Part shown: piece after piece, positions 27,303 through 36,353 of the stretch
Position numbering within the stretch: the first letter of the stretch is position 1
How the letters are laid out: each line of letters starts with the position of its first letter
The notes under the pieces: model-generated
Database searches by the model: none
The model's input: the letters and a program-made list of their open reading frames with translations, nothing else
Told to the model about the DNA's origin: nothing
NCBI RefSeq assembly: GCF_001457835.1
Contig: NZ_LN898230.1
Span: forward strand, 513,600 to 577,599
DNA length: 64,000 bases
Direction of reading: 5' to 3'
From: Fenollaria timonensis
GTDB lineage: Bacteria; Bacillota; Clostridia; Tissierellales; Peptoniphilaceae
Translations under genes and position numbers: made by a program

Positions 27303-29687
27303 ATGAGAACTACAAATAAAAGAACAAACAAAAGAACTAAGAGTAAAACAAATAAAAAGGTAGATAAGAACGAATCTTTATTGATATCTGGTCTTATAAT
27401 ACTTTTTGCGTCCATATTTTTGCTAATTTTTGCAAATAGTGATGCAACTGGTGTTTTTGGCAGATGGATAAAGAGCAGTCTTGTCTACCTTTTTTCTATT
27501 GGATACAATATATTTTTATTCTATTTAATGGCAATATCTTTAGTATTATTAATACCAAAGTCGAGGAAATATGCTAGCAAATTGATTATATCTTTAAGCA
27601 TAGTCTTCCTAAGCCTTTTAGTTATATTCGACTCATCGACAGTAGTCATGAGCTCATTCTCTTCGCACGTCTCACAAGCGACAGAGCTAGCAAGTGAATT
27701 AAACTCAGGCGGGCTTATAGGCGGAGTAGTAGGTTACTTGTTCTACAGGCTTTTTGGTGGCGTTGGAACAGTTATCGTTCTAGTTATTATCAACATAATT
27801 AACATATATACATTAACTAGCATCAACAGAGCTGATATAGTTAAAACAACAGATAATACTATGAATAAGCTTCAAGATGGCGTTGAAAATAGCATAGAGA
27901 AGATTAAAGTAAAGAGAGAAGAGAAGAAGAACAGAAAGATAATGTCTTCTGATGACATATTTAATGACGAAGATGATGTAAAAGCTATAGACAATGTTAA
28001 TAATAAGACTTCAAGTCATAACGATATTAAGATTGAAGGCCTTGATGATGGTCTTTTCGATATAAATATTAATGACTCATCAAGGGCTAATAGCCTTGAC
28101 ACAATTGATAAGCCAAGTGAAGATAAAAAAGCAAATGAGGATAAAAAGCCTGAGAGAAAAGCTAAGCCTAGTAAAAAAGAAAGTGAAAAGACAGAAGATA
28201 CTGGTGGAGAAATTGATATAGAAAAAGAAATTCATAATGAAGACATAATTCATTACGAATTTCCATCACTAAATCTTCTAAAAGAAGTTGAAGTAAGTAA
28301 CACTAACTCAAAGGGCAGAGAGATTAAGGACAATATCAAAATTATTCAAGATACACTTAATAACTTTGGCGTCGATGCAAAGGTAATTGGCGTTAACAGC
28401 GGTCCGACTATTACCTCATATGAAATAAGTCTAGCAGCTGGCGTAAAGGTAAGTAAGATACTAAGCCTATCAGATAACTTAGCTCTAGCACTAGCAACGA
28501 CTGATATAAGGATACTTGCGCCTATACCAGGCAAGAGCGCAGTCGGCATAGAAGTGCCTAATAAGCATAAGGATACACTTCTACTAAAAGAAATTTTGGA
28601 TAGCGATGAATTTAGAAATCTAAAATCAAAATTGCCGCTTGCTCTAGGAAAAGATGTTACAGGCAATACCATCATCAGTTCTATCGCCAATATGCCTCAC
28701 TTACTTATAGCAGGGGCAACGGGTTCAGGTAAGAGTGTTTGTATCAACACCATAATCATGAGTATACTTTACAAGGCAAGACCTGATGAAGTTAAATTAA
28801 TCATGATTGACCCGAAAGTTGTTGAATTAAACGTTTATAACAATATACCTCATCTATTGATACCAGTAGTGACAAACGCTAAAAAGGCGCAATTCTCACT
28901 AAATTGGGCTGTTCAAGAGATGGAGAGAAGGTACCAATTATTCGCAAAGAACAATGTTAAGGACATGCAAAGCTATAACGAGCTTGATACTATCACTGAA
29001 AAGATGCCTCAAATCGTTATAATTATAGACGAGCTTGCTGACTTAATGATGGTTGCTGCAACAGAGGTCGAAGATGCTATCTGTAGACTTGCTCAAATGG
29101 CGAGAGCGGCGGGCATGCACCTAATTGTAGCGACACAAAGACCTTCGGTCGATGTAATTACAGGAACAATAAAGGCGAATATACCTTCGAGAATTTCCTT
29201 CCAAGTTTCCTCGCAAATAGACTCAAGAACTATACTTGACATGAGCGGTGCAGAAAAACTACTAGGCAAGGGCGATATGCTTTATTACCCATCGAATTTA
29301 TCAAAGCCAATCAGAGTTCAAGGCGCCTTTGTCAGCGATAAAGAGGTTAAGAGTGTTTGCGACTTCATCAGAAATCAAGGTGAAGCAAACTACAATCAAG
29401 AAGCGGTTGAATCCATCACAACAAATAACACTAGCCAAACAATGCAAGATGATAAGGATGAACTTTATGATGAAGCAGTTAGGCTTGTTGTAGCTGATGG
29501 ACAAGCGTCGATATCATACTTACAAAGAAAGCTTAAGATAGGCTACTCACGTGCCGCGAGAATCGTCGATCAAATGGAAGAGATGGGCGTTGTTAGCGGC
29601 TACGATGGATCAAAGCCAAGAAAAGTACTTATTGAAGAGGAAGACTTAGAAAATTTATACGGTGAAAGCGGTGACGGACTTGAATAA
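27303..29687 (+). CDS. ftsK: DNA translocase FtsK/SpoIIIE
   Basis: Septal DNA pump that clears the chromosome during division. A short basic N-terminus leads into four hydrophobic segments (about 28-175), a charged linker (about 195-330), the alpha/beta motor with Walker A IAGATGSGKSVCINTII and Walker B VIIIDELADLMMVA, and the gamma winged-helix domain at the C-terminus (SYLQRKLKIGYSRAARIVDQ). 794 residues, typical of Firmicutes. It overlaps rimO by a few bases. Whether it acts in vegetative division only or in sporulation cannot be decided from this gene. Confidence 0.96.
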   Translation: MRTTNKRTNKRTKSKTNKKVDKNESLLISGLIILFASIFLLIFANSDATGVFGRWIKSSLVYLFSIGYNIFLFYLMAISLVLLIPKSRKYASKLIISLSIVFLSLLVIFDSSTVVMSSFSSHVSQATELASELNSGGLIGGVVGYLFYRLFGGVGTVIVLVIINIINIYTLTSINRADIVKTTDNTMNKLQDGVENSIEKIKVKREEKKNRKIMSSDDIFNDEDDVKAIDNVNNKTSSHNDIKIEGLDDGLFDININDSSRANSLDTIDKPSEDKKANEDKKPERKAKPSKKESEKTEDTGGEIDIEKEIHNEDIIHYEFPSLNLLKEVEVSNTNSKGREIKDNIKIIQDTLNNFGVDAKVIGVNSGPTITSYEISLAAGVKVSKILSLSDNLALALATTDIRILAPIPGKSAVGIEVPNKHKDTLLLKEILDSDEFRNLKSKLPLALGKDVTGNTIISSIANMPHLLIAGATGSGKSVCINTIIMSILYKARPDEVKLIMIDPKVVELNVYNNIPHLLIPVVTNAKKAQFSLNWAVQEMERRYQLFAKNNVKDMQSYNELDTITEKMPQIVIIIDELADLMMVAATEVEDAICRLAQMARAAGMHLIVATQRPSVDVITGTIKANIPSRISFQVSSQIDSRTILDMSGAEKLLGKGDMLYYPSNLSKPIRVQGAFVSDKEVKSVCDFIRNQGEANYNQEAVESITTNNTSQTMQDDKDELYDEAVRLVVADGQASISYLQRKLKIGYSRAARIVDQMEEMGVVSGYDGSKPRKVLIEEEDLENLYGESGDGLE

Positions 29688-30996
29688 AGTATTTATACTT
29701 ACTATGGGATGCTCGAAAAACGATGTAGACTCAGAAACTATGGCATATAAATTAAAGAATCATGACTACACTATAATAAATAATCCAAATGAAGCTGATT
29801 ATATAATCATAAACACTTGTTCTTTTATAAATGCAGCGAAGGAAGAGTCGATAGAGGCTATCTTTGATATGATTAATCAAAAAAAGGAAGGCGCCAAGAT
29901 TATAGTTAGCGGCTGCCTTGCTCAAAGATACTCAAAAGAGTTAAAAGAAGAGATTCCTGAGATAGATATAATAGTTGGTACAGGTAATTTTCAAAATATT
30001 TCCGAAATAATTAAAGAATACGAAGATAATAATGATGATGTCTACATCGATAACATCAACGCAGATATTGAATATATAGAGAAAGATGCAGCAGACATTA
30101 CTGAATACGTCAAGATAGCTGAGGGCTGTAACAATAACTGCTCTTACTGCATAATACCAAAGCTTAGAGGCAGACTTAGATCGAGGTCCATTGATGACAT
30201 AGTTAATGAGATTAATCACTTATACAAGCTTGGCACGAGAGAAGTTATACTTATCGCGCAAAATACAACAGATTACGGCATGGACATATACTCAAGGCCA
30301 TCTTTAGATATGCTTTTAAAAGCGATGCTTGAAAGGACTAAAATGCCTTGGATAAGAATTATGTATCTATATCCAGATAATATTACTGATGAATTAATCG
30401 AAACATTTAAGTCATCAGATAGGATACTTAAGTATATGGATATACCACTTCAACACGCATCAGACCACGTTCTTAAGATGATGAATAGACATATCAATAA
30501 AGATGAAATTCATGATTTAATCACAAAACTAAGGACTAATATAGATGATTTAGTTTTAAGAACTACCTTCATAGTTGGCTTCCCAGGCGAAAGAGAAGAG
30601 GATTTTGAAGAGCTACTTGATTTTATTAAAAAAGAAAAATTCGATAAGCTTGGCGTCTTTGAATATAGTGATGAAGAAGGCACAAGGAGCTACTCTTTTA
30701 GCGAGAAGCTTGATGAAAAGACTAAGAGAAGTAGAAGAGACGAGATTATGGATGCGCAAATGGATATTTCCAGAGAGAGTCTTGAGAAGAGAGTGGGAAC
30801 AGTTATGAAGTGCTTAGTTGAAGACGGTGAAGCTGGCGAATACACTTTAAGAAGCTTTATGGATGCTCCTGATGTCGATGGAGTAATTTACTTAAGTAGC
30901 GATGAGGAGCTAAGCCCAGGTAGTTTTGTAGATGTCAAGATTACAGAAGCACTTGACTATGACTTAAGAGGTGAAATTTATGAACCTAGCAAATAA
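29680..30996 (+). CDS. rimO: Ribosomal protein S12 methylthiotransferase RimO
   Basis: Radical-SAM enzyme that methylthiolates Asp88 of ribosomal protein S12. Features: N-terminal UPF0004 domain (FILTMGCSKNDVDSE, GCLAQRY), the SAM cluster motif in IAEGCNNNCSYCIIPKLRG (CxxxCxxC), and a C-terminal TRAM domain. TTG at 29680 starts MNKVFILTMGCSKN with GGTGACGG ahead of it; GTG at 29662 is the alternative. The start overlaps the end of ftsK, and its own end overlaps pgsA. Identity as RimO rather than MiaB rests on the TMGCSKN and EGCNNNCSYC motifs. Confidence 0.93.
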   Translation: MNKVFILTMGCSKNDVDSETMAYKLKNHDYTIINNPNEADYIIINTCSFINAAKEESIEAIFDMINQKKEGAKIIVSGCLAQRYSKELKEEIPEIDIIVGTGNFQNISEIIKEYEDNNDDVYIDNINADIEYIEKDAADITEYVKIAEGCNNNCSYCIIPKLRGRLRSRSIDDIVNEINHLYKLGTREVILIAQNTTDYGMDIYSRPSLDMLLKAMLERTKMPWIRIMYLYPDNITDELIETFKSSDRILKYMDIPLQHASDHVLKMMNRHINKDEIHDLITKLRTNIDDLVLRTTFIVGFPGEREEDFEELLDFIKKEKFDKLGVFEYSDEEGTRSYSFSEKLDEKTKRSRRDEIMDAQMDISRESLEKRVGTVMKCLVEDGEAGEYTLRSFMDAPDVDGVIYLSSDEELSPGSFVDVKITEALDYDLRGEIYEPSK

Positions 30997-31519
30997 AATT
31001 ACAATGTTTAGGATATTCTTATTACCATTTTTTGTAATAAGCTGTTACTATGATCAAAGCGGCATATCAAGTCTTGCAATATTCCTTTTGGGATCTTTTA
31101 GTGATTTTCTTGATGGACATATAGCCAGAAAGTACGATATGATTACCGATTTTGGTAAGTTCATAGACCCCATAGCAGACAAGATCCTTGTACTAAGCGC
31201 CTTCATCATGTTTATAGAAAGGGGCTTCGTTGAGCCATGGGTAGTCATAGTAGTTTTATTTAGAGAATTACTTATCTCGGGCTTTAGGATGCTTGCTGCA
31301 AAGAAAAATATATCCATAGCAGCCGATATCTTCGGTAAGCTTAAGACGACAACACAGTTTTTTTCAGTGATATTTTTCTTTTTAACAATAATCTTGATTA
31401 GTGGTAAAATGTATATAATAGGAAAAGTTTTGCTATATATATCCGTAGCACTAACAGTCTTATCAATGATAAATTATCTATATAAAAATAGGGAAGTATT
31501 CAATGGAACAATGCAATAA
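30980..31519 (+). CDS. pgsA: CDP-diacylglycerol-glycerol-3-phosphate phosphatidyltransferase
   Basis: Makes phosphatidylglycerol phosphate, the first committed step to anionic phospholipids. The CDP-alcohol phosphotransferase motif is complete (SDFLDGHIARKYDMITDFGK with FIDPIADK following: D-G...A-R...G...D...D). Several membrane segments, 179 residues. ATG at 30980 follows GAGGTG; the frame is open to 30971 (GTG). It overlaps rimO and cinA, an order (rimO-pgsA-cinA-recA) common in Firmicutes. Confidence 0.95.
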   Translation: MNLANKITMFRIFLLPFFVISCYYDQSGISSLAIFLLGSFSDFLDGHIARKYDMITDFGKFIDPIADKILVLSAFIMFIERGFVEPWVVIVVLFRELLISGFRMLAAKKNISIAADIFGKLKTTTQFFSVIFFFLTIILISGKMYIIGKVLLYISVALTVLSMINYLYKNREVFNGTMQ

Positions 31520-31970
31520 GATTATTGAAATATTAAAAGAAAATAATTTAAGCATTTCAGGCGCTGAATCAATAACAGGAGGCCTTGTATCGAGCGAGCT
31601 AGTTAAGGTAGCTGGCGCATCAGATGTCTTTTGCGGAACATTGGTTTCATATCAATCATCGGTTAAGATAAATACACTAAAGGTGGCTAGCGACTTGATT
31701 GATAAATATACTCCAGTATCTATCGCAGTACTATCGGCCATGCTTGATGGAGCTAAGGCGCTCTTCGCTAGTGACATTGTCTATGCTATAACAGGAAGCG
31801 CTGGACCAACATCATATGACGGGATTCCAGTTGGGCTTGTTTACTATGGACTAAGCTATAAAAATCATCAATATTTACATAAAAAGATTTACAGCGGCTC
31901 AAGATGTGATATAATAGAAGAAGCGAAGAACGATTTAATCGATTTAATATTAGAAATAATAAGTAAATAA
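31503..31970 (+). CDS. CinA C-terminal domain protein (nicotinamide-nucleotide amidase)
   Basis: Only the C-terminal amidase domain of CinA (155 residues), which in other bacteria deamidates NMN to NaMN to recycle NAD. Typical segments are [20 protein letters not shown] and [20 protein letters not shown]. The N-terminal molybdopterin-binding-like domain of full CinA is absent, so this is a PncC-type protein. It lies just ahead of recA, where cinA is usually found, and overlaps pgsA by 17 bp. Confidence 0.9.
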   Translation: MEQCNKIIEILKENNLSISGAESITGGLVSSELVKVAGASDVFCGTLVSYQSSVKINTLKVASDLIDKYTPVSIAVLSAMLDGAKALFASDIVYAITGSAGPTSYDGIPVGLVYYGLSYKNHQYLHKKIYSGSRCDIIEEAKNDLIDLILEIISK

Positions 31971-31983
31971 TAGAGGTGAAAAA

Positions 31984-33048
31984 ATGGACATGAACGAAAA
32001 AGAAAAAGCTCTTAATGAAGCTTTGAAAAAGATTGAGAAAGATTTTGGCAAGGGCTCAATAATGAGACTTGGCGACCACGCTAAGCTTAATATTGAAAGC
32101 ATCCCAACTGGCTGCTTGTCACTTGACATGGCTTTAGGCATTGGTGGTATACCAAAGGGAAGAATCATCGAGATTTACGGACCAGAATCAAGTGGTAAGA
32201 CTACTTTAACACTACATGTAATAGCAGAATGTCAAAAGAAAGGCGGCACAGCTGCTTTCATAGACGCAGAACACGCTTTGGATCCTCAATATGCAAGAAA
32301 CTTGGGTGTTGACATCGATAAGCTCATAGTGTCTCAACCAGACAATGGTGAACAAGGTCTTGACATTGCTGAAGCACTTGTTAGGAGCGGTGCTGTTGAT
32401 CTAGTTGTTGTTGACTCAGTTGCAGCCCTTGTACCTAAGACTGAAATCGAAGGAGCTATGGGGGATGCGACTATAGGTCTACAAGCAAGACTTATGTCAC
32501 AAGCAATGCGAAAGCTTTCTGGTGTTATATCAAAAACAAATTCAACAGTAATATTTATTAACCAATTAAGAGAAAAGATTGGGGTCATGTTTGGCAGCCC
32601 TGAAACAACTACTGGTGGTAAGGCGTTGAAGTTCTATTCATCAGTTAGACTTGATATAAGAAAGTTTGATGTAATCAAGCAAAAAGAAGAGACTTCCGCA
32701 GGTGGTAAAAAAGAGGATGTAATCATAGGTAATAAAGTTCGTGTTAAAGTTGTTAAGAACAAAGTTGCTCCTCCATTTAAGGTAGTTGAATTTGATATTA
32801 TGTATGGTGAAGGAATATCCAAGGAAGGTGATATCTTGGATGTTGCGGTTAGCAAAGGTATAGTTGACAAGGCTGGTGCATGGTTCTCATACAATGACGA
32901 AAAGCTTGGTCAAGGAAGAGAAAATGTTAAACAATTATTCAAAGAAAAACCTGAGCTTATGGAAGAGATAGCATTAAAGGTTAGACAAGCTTGCAAAAGA
33001 GAAGACGAAGTAGCTGTAGAAGAAGCAGAACAAAACACAGAAGAATAA
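31984..33048 (+). CDS. recA: Recombinase RecA
   Basis: Central recombination and SOS protein. Walker A is [10 protein letters not shown], with IEIYG before it and [33 protein letters not shown] and [20 protein letters not shown] after it. 354 residues with an acidic C-terminal tail. The ATG follows AGAGGTGAAAA. No recognisable LexA/DinR box was noticed in the short gap ahead. The genes after it encode an SbcCD-like set, so the operon looks devoted to DNA repair. Confidence 0.98.
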   Translation: MDMNEKEKALNEALKKIEKDFGKGSIMRLGDHAKLNIESIPTGCLSLDMALGIGGIPKGRIIEIYGPESSGKTTLTLHVIAECQKKGGTAAFIDAEHALDPQYARNLGVDIDKLIVSQPDNGEQGLDIAEALVRSGAVDLVVVDSVAALVPKTEIEGAMGDATIGLQARLMSQAMRKLSGVISKTNSTVIFINQLREKIGVMFGSPETTTGGKALKFYSSVRLDIRKFDVIKQKEETSAGGKKEDVIIGNKVRVKVVKNKVAPPFKVVEFDIMYGEGISKEGDILDVAVSKGIVDKAGAWFSYNDEKLGQGRENVKQLFKEKPELMEEIALKVRQACKREDEVAVEEAEQNTEE

Positions 33049-33057
33049 GTTGATATA

Positions 33058-34059
33058 ATGAAATTTGTATTTATAACAGATACACATATAAAAGAAAAAA
33101 ATCCTATAAATAGACTTGATAATTATTTTGAAACGGTAATTAATAAGATTGACGAAACTGCTCACTTTGCAGTTGAAAACAATGTTAATTTTATAGTTCA
33201 CGGTGGAGATCTTTTTGATACTCCAACCGTTTCAACTATTTGTCTTGTCAAATTTAATAGGATTCTTTTTTATTTAAAAGAGCATAATATAAAATTTTAC
33301 ATCGTTAGCGGCAATCACGACATCTATGGGCGTAATCCTGATACGCTTCCTAGAACGCATTTAGGCTTACTCGAGTCATTTGGCGTAGTTAAGATGCTTG
33401 ATAGAGAAAGTACCATTGAAGAGAACTTTGCTAATGGTAATAGCATTAAAATCATAGGCACGCCATATATATACAAGATGGACGCTGAAGATAAAGAAGC
33501 CTATTTATTAAGTGAATATGATAAGAAAGATGGCGAGTTTCTAATCAATGTTGTTCATGGGATGCTATTAGAAAAGCCATTTATAAAAGAGATAGAACAC
33601 ACTGTTGTTACTGATATAATCAATACTAAGGCCGACCTTACACTTTCAGGCCACTATCATACAGGCTTTGGCATAATTAGTCTCAATGGCAGGACCTTTT
33701 TAAATCCAGGTTCACTTACAAGGTGCTCAAACACTACTGAAGAGTACAAGAGGATGCCTCAGTATGCCTTAATCAAGATCAATGATGATCTAAAGCCAAA
33801 GATTGAGCTTATTGATGTAAAGTGCGCAAAACCTGGATATGAGGTCTTAGATAGAGAGTATATCGAAAAGCACAAGAATGATAAATTAGAAGTTCTTAAT
33901 TTTGAGAACACCATAAAAAAAGCTGCTGACTTTGATAAGTATGACTACTATAGCGTTTTCGAAGAGATTATCAAGGCTGAAGGCGTTGAAAAAGAAGTTA
34001 TAAATGAGGCGAAGAAGCGTTTAGAGAAAGCGGAGGAAGATATTCATGGTCAAGATTAA
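33058..34059 (+). CDS. SbcD/Mre11-like metallophosphoesterase (nuclease subunit)
   Basis: Calcineurin-like phosphoesterase of the Mre11/SbcD type, 333 residues. All five metal motifs are visible: FITDTHIKE (D8, H10), HGGDLFDTP, VSGNHDIYG, NVVHGMLLE and LSGHYHTGFG. SbcD nucleases work with SbcC/Rad50-type ATPases on DNA ends and hairpins. The start is 9 bp after recA, and the end overlaps the ATPase N-terminal gene by 14 bp, as expected for subunits of one complex. The gene is not classical sbcD by length or order, so no gene symbol is given. Confidence 0.85.
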   Translation: MKFVFITDTHIKEKNPINRLDNYFETVINKIDETAHFAVENNVNFIVHGGDLFDTPTVSTICLVKFNRILFYLKEHNIKFYIVSGNHDIYGRNPDTLPRTHLGLLESFGVVKMLDRESTIEENFANGNSIKIIGTPYIYKMDAEDKEAYLLSEYDKKDGEFLINVVHGMLLEKPFIKEIEHTVVTDIINTKADLTLSGHYHTGFGIISLNGRTFLNPGSLTRCSNTTEEYKRMPQYALIKINDDLKPKIELIDVKCAKPGYEVLDREYIEKHKNDKLEVLNFENTIKKAADFDKYDYYSVFEEIIKAEGVEKEVINEAKKRLEKAEEDIHGQD

Positions 34060-35209
34060 TAAGATAGATCTAATAAATTTTCAGTCGCATAAATTCACTT
34101 CGCTTGACTTTGATGATGGACTAAACGTCATCGTCGGACCATCTGACAATGGCAAGACAGCTATACTAAGAGCGATACGCTGGGTACTTTTTAATGAGCC
34201 ACAAGGCATGGGCATGCTAAGGAACAACGAAGACTTTGTTTCAGTCAGACTTTACTTTAACAATGACTACTCGGTTGAAAGAAAGCGCTCAAAAAAAGAA
34301 AATCTATACATTATTTACAATGAAAAGACTGGCGAAGTTCAAGAGTTTAACAGCTTAAGAACAGGGCTTCCACCTGAAGTATCAAACGTGATGAAGATAA
34401 AAAAGATTACGCTTGATAAGTCTAATGATATAAACTTCAATATACAGTTTCAGCACGATGGACCCTTTATGTTTAGCTTCACAGCGACACAAAAGTCGGC
34501 CCTTATCGGCAAGATGTATAATTTAGATGTTGTTGACAAAGCCATTGACGATACGAACAAGGATATAAAATCGCAAAAGTCTGATATCAAGAGAATAAAT
34601 GAAGAGATTAAAGAGCTTGATGAAAAGATATTAGCATATAAGGATATTGAAAAGGAAGAAAAATTACTTAAGGATAGAGAGGAAATTACTAAGAATATAG
34701 AAGACTCAGTAGAAAAATTAAAGCTGATAAATTCACTTAAAGCTAGACTTGATGATAATAAGCAAAATAAAGACTATTTACTTGAAAGAATAAAGGACTT
34801 CGACAAAGTGTTATCAAACGAAGCGCTTATATTGAGCACGGCGAAGGCTTACGAAGTTTTGGAAAGCTACAAAAATTACAAGACAAAGCTCGATAAGATT
34901 AAAAATGAAATTAATAATACTGAGGCTATTTACAAGAAAAGTAAAAATATAACAGAAAAGCTCGACATTGACAATACCATAGTCAAAAACTTAAATGCAT
35001 TTACTAAGCTAAATGAACTCAAAAAGCGTTTGGATGATGTATCAGCATCCATTGACAAGGGTAGATACTTTATTAAGGATAACGATGAAAATCTAAACAG
35101 AGACTTAAAAGAGTATACAGAGCTATTAATAAAGCTAAAGAAGTGCCCATATTGCAACTCGGACGTTGATAAGGCACATATTGACATGATAGTTAAAGAA
35201 TATTTATAA
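34046..35209 (+). CDS. SbcC/Rad50-like ATPase, N-terminal half ending after the zinc hook
   Basis: 387 residues. The N-terminus is the Rad50-type ATPase lobe: KIDLINFQSHKFTSLDFDDG and Walker A VGPSDNGKTAILRAIRWVLF (Walker A core at 31-39). From about residue 165 to 360 the chain is a charged heptad-rich helix (KSDIKRINEEIKELDEKILA and on). It ends with CPYC (367-370) and 17 more residues. CxxC at the tip of a coiled coil is the zinc-hook signature, so the gene stops just past the hook. The returning arm and the C-terminal ATPase lobe are in the next two genes. It overlaps the nuclease gene by 14 bp. Confidence 0.85.
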   Translation: MVKINKIDLINFQSHKFTSLDFDDGLNVIVGPSDNGKTAILRAIRWVLFNEPQGMGMLRNNEDFVSVRLYFNNDYSVERKRSKKENLYIIYNEKTGEVQEFNSLRTGLPPEVSNVMKIKKITLDKSNDINFNIQFQHDGPFMFSFTATQKSALIGKMYNLDVVDKAIDDTNKDIKSQKSDIKRINEEIKELDEKILAYKDIEKEEKLLKDREEITKNIEDSVEKLKLINSLKARLDDNKQNKDYLLERIKDFDKVLSNEALILSTAKAYEVLESYKNYKTKLDKIKNEINNTEAIYKKSKNITEKLDIDNTIVKNLNAFTKLNELKKRLDDVSASIDKGRYFIKDNDENLNRDLKEYTELLIKLKKCPYCNSDVDKAHIDMIVKEYL

Positions 35210-35219
35210 AGGTGATATT

Positions 35220-35456
35220 ATGGATTATACAAGTAGACTTGAGGCCTTGAAGGACAGTTTAGACAAGGCAAAACTGAATAAGGTTAAGTACGAAGAAAGG
35301 CTTAATATACTTCTTAATGATAGGGAGAATATCCTTAAAGAGATAAAAGCGCTTGGTATTGAGCCAGAAAATCTTGAAGCAGAGATAAAGAATTTAGAAA
35401 ATAAAATAGCTACAGACATTACTAAGGCAGAGGAGCTTTTGAAAGACAATGAATAA
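35220..35456 (+). CDS. Short coiled-coil protein of the split SbcC locus
   Basis: 78 residues that are almost wholly charged helix with Leu/Ile heptads (RLEALKDSLDKAKLNKVKYE, EAEIKNLENKIATD). AAAGGTGAT precedes the ATG, so this is a real separate gene and not the result of a sequencing error. It follows the zinc-hook half by 10 bp, and its end overlaps the next gene (ATGAATAA). By position it would supply part of the returning coiled-coil arm, or bridge the two halves. No family is recognised beyond that. Confidence 0.75.
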   Translation: MDYTSRLEALKDSLDKAKLNKVKYEERLNILLNDRENILKEIKALGIEPENLEAEIKNLENKIATDITKAEELLKDNE

Positions 35457-36105
35457 TTACGCTTTAGAGATAGACAGAATTAAAAAATTTAATAAGTCTC
35501 TAGAGAACAAGATTTTGCAAGACAAGACCAAGAAAGAGATGCTCCTTGAGAAGAAGGCATCGCTTGCGAAAGAGGCAGAGCGCCTTGACGAGAAGAACAT
35601 GATTTTCGAAAAGACCAAGCTGCTTTTAGAAAAGACGAGTGACTACGCTAGGAAACAAGCTATAAAGAGCATTGAGAATATGGTTACGGGCGCGCTTCAC
35701 GAGATATTTGTTTCGCAAAGCAAGTTCGTTATAGAAGAGAAAAGTATCAATGGTAAGGTAGCTGTTGACTTTTTTCTAGAAGACGAGGTCGATGGCGAGA
35801 AGATCATGACAGACCCACAAGAGCAAAGAGGCGGGGGCTATGTTGATATAATCTCACTTGCACTGCGCTTCGCCATGATAGAGGTTTTTAATCCCAAGAT
35901 TGAAGGACCGATACTGCTTGACGAGCCAGCAAAATTCGTTTCAGAAGACTACATCTACAATGTTGCTGAATTTTTATCCAAGGTAAGCGAAAGCTTCAAC
36001 AGGCAGATAATCATGGTTACGCACTCAAAGTATCTATCGAACATTGGCGACAAGACCTTTGAAGTAATTAAGCGCGACAATGTTTCGGAAGTAGTGGAGA
36101 AGTAG
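35449..36105 (+). CDS. SbcC/Rad50-like ATPase, C-terminal half
   Basis: 218 residues: an N-terminal coiled-coil segment (about 1-70), then the C-terminal ABC lobe. The signature position reads EQRGGGYVDIISLALRFAMI (125-144), an unusual form of LSGGE; Walker B is GPILLDEPAKFVSED (153-167); the H-loop is IIMVTHSKYLSNIG (187-200). It lacks a Walker A, so it must pair with the N-terminal half to make a working ATP site. Start overlaps the 78-residue gene (ATGAATAA), implying coupled translation and a fixed ratio. The family assignment is firm, the partnership is inferred from context. Confidence 0.85.
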   Translation: MNNYALEIDRIKKFNKSLENKILQDKTKKEMLLEKKASLAKEAERLDEKNMIFEKTKLLLEKTSDYARKQAIKSIENMVTGALHEIFVSQSKFVIEEKSINGKVAVDFFLEDEVDGEKIMTDPQEQRGGGYVDIISLALRFAMIEVFNPKIEGPILLDEPAKFVSEDYIYNVAEFLSKVSESFNRQIIMVTHSKYLSNIGDKTFEVIKRDNVSEVVEK

Positions 36106-36109
36106 GCTT

Positions 36110-36298
36110 ATGATTATTAAGATCTTAATTGGATTCGTAAAAGTAATCTTTATGATAGTGTTTTTCCCTATAGTATTACTTCTATCTTTATTTAATAATG
36201 ATAAAGATACTAAGCATAAAAAAGCAAAGAAGCAAGATAAAGACGATCTTGCTTGGATAGATAGACTTGAGGAGCTAGACGCACTTATAGAAGACTAA
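36110..36298 (+). CDS. Small single-pass membrane protein after the SbcC-like genes
   Basis: 62 residues: a hydrophobic helix (MIIKILIGFVKVIFMIVFFP onwards to about residue 28), a Lys/Asp-rich stretch and an acidic end (LEELDALIED). It lies 4 bp after the ATPase C-terminal half and before a terminator, so it is probably the last gene of the recA operon. Not recognised. It shares the hydrophobic-plus-charged layout of the 68-residue protein after oppF but no clear sequence similarity. Confidence 0.55.
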   Translation: MIIKILIGFVKVIFMIVFFPIVLLLSLFNNDKDTKHKKAKKQDKDDLAWIDRLEELDALIED

Positions 36299-36313
36299 TT
36301 GAATATAAAAAAC

Positions 36314-36341
36314 AATGGCTATGATTGATTTCATAGCCATT
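36314..36341. terminator. Terminator between converging operons
   Basis: AATGGCTATGA (36314-36324) and TCATAGCCATT (36331-36341) form a perfect 11-bp stem. On the - strand it is followed by GTTTTTTAT, a good terminator for the phosphoglucomutase gene; on the + strand the T-run is weak (TATAATG). Confidence 0.8.
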
Positions 36342-36353
36342 TATAATGTAAAA

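Noticed and set aside
28346-28690. 114-codon open frame on the - strand in ftsK
   Set aside because: Antisense of a conserved motor domain, no RBS.
35200-35456. Frameshift or sequencing error splitting a single sbcC gene
   Set aside because: Both downstream genes have proper starts (AAAGGTGAT before 35220; ATGAATAA overlap at 35449), and the joins fall at natural domain borders, so a genuine split is more likely.
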